Below the pieces are notes generated by a model. The model made no database searches and was not told where the DNA came from. It saw nothing but the letters and a program-made list of their open reading frames with translations. The translations under genes and the position numbers were made by a program. DNA of 18,044 nucleotides from CAYPEK01 sp964409645 (GTDB lineage Bacteria > UBP15 > UBA6099), in contig CAYPEK010000090.1 in NCBI GenBank assembly GCA_964409645.1, positions 1 through 18,044 of the forward strand, written 5' to 3'. Positions 14,501 through 18,044 of this stretch are shown in pieces; within the stretch, counting starts at the first letter, position 1, and every line of letters begins with the position of its first letter.

Positions 14501-17373
14501 ACGAAACAGAGAAAAAGATAGCGATAATCGAGTATGTCGGAGTGCGGCTCGAACCGGGCGAGAAGAACACGATCGAAGTCGAAGTCATAGGCGGCGACGG
14601 GAACAGCGCCGGGGCGGCATCGGCGGAGGTGACGGCGGCGGGTGAACCGTACGAGATAGTATCGGATCCGGCGAATGTCGAAATCTCGGCGGACGGCGAG
14701 ACTGCGCGGCTGATAAAGCTGACGGTTGTGGACGACAAGGGAATCCCGGTCGGCGCTACGGGGCTGATGACTGTTTCTGCAACCGCCGGAGAGATACTTA
14801 ATAAGGATTTGGACTCTGTCGCGGACGGAATTCAGATACTCTACTCCGGAGGCGCGGAGATTCGGCTTAAATCAAAACGAATATCCGGCACAGGCGAAAT
14901 CATCGTACTGTACGAAAAAATCGACAAACGAATTCCCGTGTTTCTCTCACCGAGCTACAAGGACGAGATAACGCTTGGGTTGGGCGAATTCACGTTCGGT
15001 CGGGGAAAACAAAACGGCGACGCGTCGTTCATCGAGGACATCAGGCGGTTTGACCGGGCGTACTATTCGACCGCGCGCGGCGCGTTCTTCATCAAGAAGC
15101 GCGTCTTGAACAATTTCCTGCTTACGTCTTCTTACGATTCGGGCAAGAGCAAAACATACGAGCTGAACAACGAAAGATACGTAGATTTCACCGACGAGAA
15201 TATGTATCCCGTGTTCGGCGACGACAGCACGGTCGGCTACGAGGCGAAGACGCAGAACAAGCTATACTTGCGGTTGGAGAAGGAAAAGACGCAGTTGCTG
15301 ATAGGCGACTACAACACGCGATTCTTCGACACGCGGCTCGCAGCCTACAGCAGGACGCTGAACGGGGCATGGCTGAACCTGCAGAAGAAGAGCTACAGAG
15401 TCGGATCGTTCGCGGCGAAGACGAGTCAGGTGAAGGCGCTCGACACGATAGCGGCGCAGGGCATATCGGGGTACTACTATCTGAAGAGCTCGCCGATTGT
15501 CGATGGCAGCGAGTCGGTAACGATCGAGACGCGGGACAGGCAGCGGCCGTGGCTCGTGCTCGAAACGCAGCGCATGACGAGATGGACGGACTACACGATC
15601 GACTACGAAACCGGCGCTATTATGTTCCGCAGTCCGGTGCCGACATATACGGAGTCGTTCGATCCGGTCTATATACTCGTCCGCTACGAGACGAATAACG
15701 GCGACGCGGATTATTACATGTACGGCGCGCGGGGCAGGTTCAACCTGTCGCACTGGCTGGACCTCGGATTCACGGCAGTCACCGAGGAGAACGCGGCGTC
15801 GGACTACCACCAGCTCGGGCTCGACGGAGCGTTCAGGCTCGGCAACTTCGGGACGCTGAAGACGGAACTCGCATCGACGAACTCGCTGGTCGAGAATACG
15901 GGCGGTTTCGGATTGAACAAGGGGCAGGCGTTCTCGATAGATTACGAAAAGAAGAAGCGCGGCGTGTTCGAGTTCTCAGCATACACGAGGAAGGCCGGAA
16001 ACGACTTCGATAATATCCACGCGTCCGACATTCAGCGCGGGACGGACAAGTACGGGTTCGACCTGCTCATCAACCGCCCGCACAACAAGACGATAAAGGG
16101 CAAGTTTTTCACGGATAAGGATTATCTGAACGATTCGTTCCACAGGTTCTCGTCGCTCGCGCTCAAAAAGGCGCAGAGAACATACGAGTGGAACGTCGAG
16201 CTTTTCAGGGAGACGTCGCGCGACAACTACATCCCTGTGTCGGTGTACTCGTCGCGATATCCGTTCGACAACACGGAGGAGACCCCGGCGGAGACGACGG
16301 CGCTGCGGGTCGGCGTGAGCGCCAACACGTCGCCGAAAGTCAAATTCACGCTCGAACATCAGCAGGACATCCAGTACGGGAACTTCAACATAACGACAGC
16401 CGGATTGAACTACAAGTACACAGCGACTACCCATTCATACCTGCGGCAGGAGTTCTGGAATTACATCGACCGTTCGGGCCGCCGTACTGTGTTCGGCATC
16501 GAATCCGCGATCAACAGGAACACGTCCGTTTTCAACGAATACCGGATGGAGAACGGTACGGACGGATCGAGGTTCCAGCGGATTCTGGGACTGAAAAACA
16601 AGCTCAGGGCTTCAAAGGACCTGACGCTTGATTTCACGTTCGAAAATCTGAAGACGCTCGAAGGCTCCGAGAGGAACGCCGCGCCGGATGCGTTCTCGCT
16701 GACGACCGCCGCGGAATATAAGCCGGCCGACAGATTTAAGTTGACAACACGCTACGAGTACCGCGACGCGACTGCCGAAAGCTCGCACATGTTCGAGATC
16801 GGCGCCGAGACCCGCGTAAACAGCAGCTTCACGTGGATACTCAGGCAGAAATATTACGACAACAGCACATCGATAGGCTCGACGGGCAGGGGATCGAGCA
16901 TTCTGGCGGGGCTGGCGTACCGGCCTGCTGCAAGCAACCGTTTCAACGGTTTTATGAGATACGAGATAAAGAAGACTCGGAGCACGCCCGCGCAATACGG
17001 CGCATCGCCGGAGGCTCGCGTATTCTCAATCGAAAATTCATACAAGCCGGACGGCGGCGTGACGCTGACTGTGAAGTATGCGGGCAAGACGGCGGTCGAT
17101 AATGAATTCAGGTCGTACACCGACTTGTGGGCGGCGCGCGCGATGGTCGATTTGACGAAGCGCATCGATTTCAGCGCCGAATACAGGTCGCTGAACAGCA
17201 GGAAAGTAGAGACGCGTTCGTCAGGCGGCGCGGTCGAGCTCGGCTACCGCTGCGTGAAGAACCTCTGGCTCTCCGCGGGCTATGCGATGGACGACTTCGA
17301 TGCCGACCTCACCGGCGACAGCTACTGGGGCAAAGGCCCGTATCTCAAACTTCGAATGAAAATCGACAGATGA
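11509..17373 (+). CDS. Giant DUF11/SdrD-B stalk with C-terminal outer-membrane beta-barrel
   Basis: A 1954-residue exported protein. Signal peptide 1-34, then a free donor-like strand (SPVAGTAIVNTATVAYTDAN, N44). DUF11 domains: 74-200 (no Lys or Asp), 203-320 (D243, N300, no Lys), 325-438 (K330, D362, N417), 675-803 (K681, D715, N778). Between them are an ETGVNTGVF module (444-558) and a CNA-B/carboxypeptidase-regulatory-like domain (558-672). Next come an SdrD-B-like domain with DRDRNGVQGRDEDG (812-912), a Pro/Glu linker (917-945), an Ig-like domain (948-1045) and an invasin/Big-1-like domain (1048-1145). The last ~800 residues (1150-1954) are alternating amphipathic strands rich in Tyr/Phe, with SESVTIETRD and TDYTIDYETGAIMF, closing with GPYLKLRMKIDR. 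This resembles a large outer-membrane barrel and would anchor the stalk. The last gene of the operon, 32 bases after the third. Confidence 0.88.
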   Translation: MKFKGTQQGRPAAALSLALAAAVLLLFRIPATAASPVAGTAIVNTATVAYTDANGNPVPGAAAQASTTVSGAPVLVVTVAGNPDPVGMGETLTYTISYANTGNAPANNVTATFTLSGYVTFQSATGGGVYSSGAGTVTWNIGSVAAYSGGTLTVTVTVKNQSDYPVGDPAAIAIGSVITTMATVVSDETSATVNETNTVGTAPNLELTLTGTPVSVNPGGVITYTLNYRNIGNLAATGVMLYDELPDQTAYVADSATGGGTLSGRTLTWDIGTVASGGSGTLTFDVTVSSLAAAESAITNYASLTSIELAPVTSNRFSSYVRPASYRLTKTVTPVRAGQTADYTIRVYNDGYIPITNAVLTDPVPAGMTFVGADGGGTLNGSNVVWTVATLGIGEEQVFEVRMKLTAALPAGSQVTNTVAMTADNVSQQSTSVAFEVAARTHSTVDFYNENWEVQHSFNIGDRICMQVSDADQNVDINAVDSVAAVLTHILSGDVEHITLSETGVNTGVFRGCINSDSSTASADNNDVSVTIDSSVTLTYTDPQDGTDTSEATALIDPFGVVFNSMTGERIAGAVVTLIDASTGLPATIDKLPLDPNPANTTGADGFFAFRFVAPGSYYFDISLPPGYTYPSILTDDQLPAGFVIGTGSRREVFTLSLGDEPLNLDIPVDPPTVETLVAVKTADRDVAYVGDIIRYTISVTNAGSIAVNDTTVTDRLPHGVVYVTGTSTMDGARVADPQGAPGSVLTWTVGGMHTGDTASVSFAAVVGADANRGDGRNTAYANGNDGGGRQISSNNAYHSARIKEGVFTTDGIVIGKVFHDRDRNGVQGRDEDGVPGAVVFMEDGTRVVADDSGRFVIAGIGNGTHVLKIDAAKLPCGLVPAEGSNRFMGSAGSQFADMTPGGLIVADFPVVEKSGYACEGGESDETRVALRPVPPEPPLEEKISGMDASVAILSPAAGAAVSAANADIIVKGPSDGEFRLRVNGVPISTKNVGRRIDETEKKIAIIEYVGVRLEPGEKNTIEVEVIGGDGNSAGAASAEVTAAGEPYEIVSDPANVEISADGETARLIKLTVVDDKGIPVGATGLMTVSATAGEILNKDLDSVADGIQILYSGGAEIRLKSKRISGTGEIIVLYEKIDKRIPVFLSPSYKDEITLGLGEFTFGRGKQNGDASFIEDIRRFDRAYYSTARGAFFIKKRVLNNFLLTSSYDSGKSKTYELNNERYVDFTDENMYPVFGDDSTVGYEAKTQNKLYLRLEKEKTQLLIGDYNTRFFDTRLAAYSRTLNGAWLNLQKKSYRVGSFAAKTSQVKALDTIAAQGISGYYYLKSSPIVDGSESVTIETRDRQRPWLVLETQRMTRWTDYTIDYETGAIMFRSPVPTYTESFDPVYILVRYETNNGDADYYMYGARGRFNLSHWLDLGFTAVTEENAASDYHQLGLDGAFRLGNFGTLKTELASTNSLVENTGGFGLNKGQAFSIDYEKKKRGVFEFSAYTRKAGNDFDNIHASDIQRGTDKYGFDLLINRPHNKTIKGKFFTDKDYLNDSFHRFSSLALKKAQRTYEWNVELFRETSRDNYIPVSVYSSRYPFDNTEETPAETTALRVGVSANTSPKVKFTLEHQQDIQYGNFNITTAGLNYKYTATTHSYLRQEFWNYIDRSGRRTVFGIESAINRNTSVFNEYRMENGTDGSRFQRILGLKNKLRASKDLTLDFTFENLKTLEGSERNAAPDAFSLTTAAEYKPADRFKLTTRYEYRDATAESSHMFEIGAETRVNSSFTWILRQKYYDNSTSIGSTGRGSSILAGLAYRPAASNRFNGFMRYEIKKTRSTPAQYGASPEARVFSIENSYKPDGGVTLTVKYAGKTAVDNEFRSYTDLWAARAMVDLTKRIDFSAEYRSLNSRKVETRSSGGAVELGYRCVKNLWLSAGYAMDDFDADLTGDSYWGKGPYLKLRMKIDR
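11611..11682 (+). other. Donor-strand-like N-terminal segment of the barrel protein
   Basis: Codes residues 35-58, immediately after the predicted signal peptide cleavage. It matches the last strand of internal DUF11 domains (P-x-G-T-x-x-x-N-x-A-x-x-x-Y) but has no preceding DUF11 body. The equivalent segment in the 595-residue protein is coded at about 9800-9868. Confidence 0.65.
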
Positions 17374-17402
17374 CAACAGTTTTAACCGCACATGATTGCG
17401 TT

Positions 17403-18044
17403 TCAGATTTTGATGAATATCTTTTTCTTGTATAGGATCGCGGCGACGGCTGTTGTGATTGCTACGCAGCAGAGCGCGTAGATGAGCGAACCTACGCACG
17501 GCCCCGCGATGGGTTCCAGAATTCTGCCGAACGCGAATATCCGCAGCGGGATCGTTCCCCCGCCGGACGCGCGCGCCACCGGGAGCACCATCGTAAGCCC
17601 CATCAGGAATTCGGAGAAGAGATAGGACGTGATCGAGTTCACACCGAGTATCACGAACGGTTTCGTCCAGAAGTCGATCTTCTTGAAATCAACGATCCAT
17701 AAGCAGATTGCGAGACCGTTCATCGAGAGGCCGCCCGCATAAAGAACGAACGACGGACTCCACAGGTTTTTGTTGATCGGGAACCAATGGTTTGCGGCCA
17801 TTCCGGCTGCAACGAGGAAACAGCCGCCGACGAGCAGCCCGGCGATTGTCTCCGTCTGCGATCTCTTTTCGCGCAGCCAGTGGCCCGCCATCACGCCGAG
17901 CAATCCGGTCGAAATCGCGGGTATGGTGCTGAGCAGCCCCTCTGGGTCCCACTTCGGAAGGAAGAGATGGCCCGGCATCAGATGGTTGTCGATGTAGGCG
18001 ACGAGGTTTCCCTGCATCGAAAGGTCGCCCGCGCCGAAGCCGGG
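17403..18044 (-). CDS. DUF5009 / heparan-alpha-glucosaminide N-acetyltransferase-like membrane acyltransferase (C-terminal part)
   Basis: The C-terminal 213 residues of a polytopic inner-membrane protein whose 5' end lies beyond the right edge. The reading frame is open through 18044 (PGFGAGDLS precedes the first Met), so an apparent start at 18017 is not the real one. Family marks are GDLS-x2-GNLVAYIDNHLM, the WDPEGLLSTIPAI block, and GLLGVMAGHWLR, all typical of COG4299/DUF5009 proteins related to lysosomal HGSNAT, which moves an acetyl group from cytosolic acetyl-CoA to glucosamine across the membrane. At least five hydrophobic helices are visible. The catalytic His of HGSNAT is in the missing N-terminal part. 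Bacterial members are thought to act on amino sugars, but the role here is inferred only from family. It converges on the barrel gene, 29 bases apart, with no hairpin between. Confidence 0.85.
   Translation of the reverse strand, partial: PGFGAGDLSMQGNLVAYIDNHLMPGHLFLPKWDPEGLLSTIPAISTGLLGVMAGHWLREKRSQTETIAGLLVGGCFLVAAGMAANHWFPINKNLWSPSFVLYAGGLSMNGLAICLWIVDFKKIDFWTKPFVILGVNSITSYLFSEFLMGLTMVLPVARASGGGTIPLRIFAFGRILEPIAGPCVGSLIYALCCVAITTAVAAILYKKKIFIKI

Noticed and set aside
17374..17402. Terminator between the convergent barrel and acyltransferase genes
   Set aside because: Only 29 bases with no GC-rich stem; no hairpin found.

Overview
The window is a roughly 18 kb piece of a moderately GC-rich chromosome from a diderm (outer-membrane-bearing) bacterium, probably from a metagenome or draft scaffold: two runs of exactly 100 N look like scaffold-gap placeholders. 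The diderm call rests on a 1954-residue secreted protein whose last ~800 residues look like a large outer-membrane beta-barrel. I cannot assign a phylum; an uncultured lineage is plausible but not shown.

Layout. (1) 1-1401, plus strand: a Nudix hydrolase and a rhomboid intramembrane protease, abutting stop to start. (2) 1461-1923, minus: a hicB/hicA toxin-antitoxin pair, AT-richer than its neighbours, in which hicA has a one-base frameshift. (3) 2063-5988, minus: a secreted GH38 alpha-mannosidase-like enzyme, interrupted by both assembly gaps and followed by a strong hairpin terminator. (4) 5989-6309: a divergent intergenic region with a near-consensus sigma-70 promoter facing right. (5) 6310-7227, plus: a tandem two-domain bacteriohemerythrin with both di-iron sites complete. 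(6) 7317-17373, plus: four tightly spaced genes for secreted proteins built from DUF11-type beta-sandwich domains, ending in the giant barrel protein. (7) 17403 to the right edge, minus: the C-terminal part of a DUF5009/HGSNAT-like membrane acyltransferase.

The most interesting region is the DUF11 operon. The 605-, 171- and 595-residue proteins all end inside a DUF11 domain, just before its usual last strand (the one with the motif P-x-G-T-x-x-x-N-x-A-x-x-x-Y). The 595- and 1954-residue proteins begin, just after their signal peptides, with a free copy of that strand. This suggests a head-to-tail, donor-strand-complemented surface fibre: the 605-residue protein (acceptor only) as tip, the 595-residue protein (donor and acceptor) as shaft subunit, the 171-residue protein (acceptor only) as cap or chaperone, and the 1954-residue protein (donor plus barrel) as outer-membrane anchor. 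Lys/Asp/Asn positions compatible with isopeptide cross-links are present in several domains. The sequence pattern is visible directly; the assembly model is inference.
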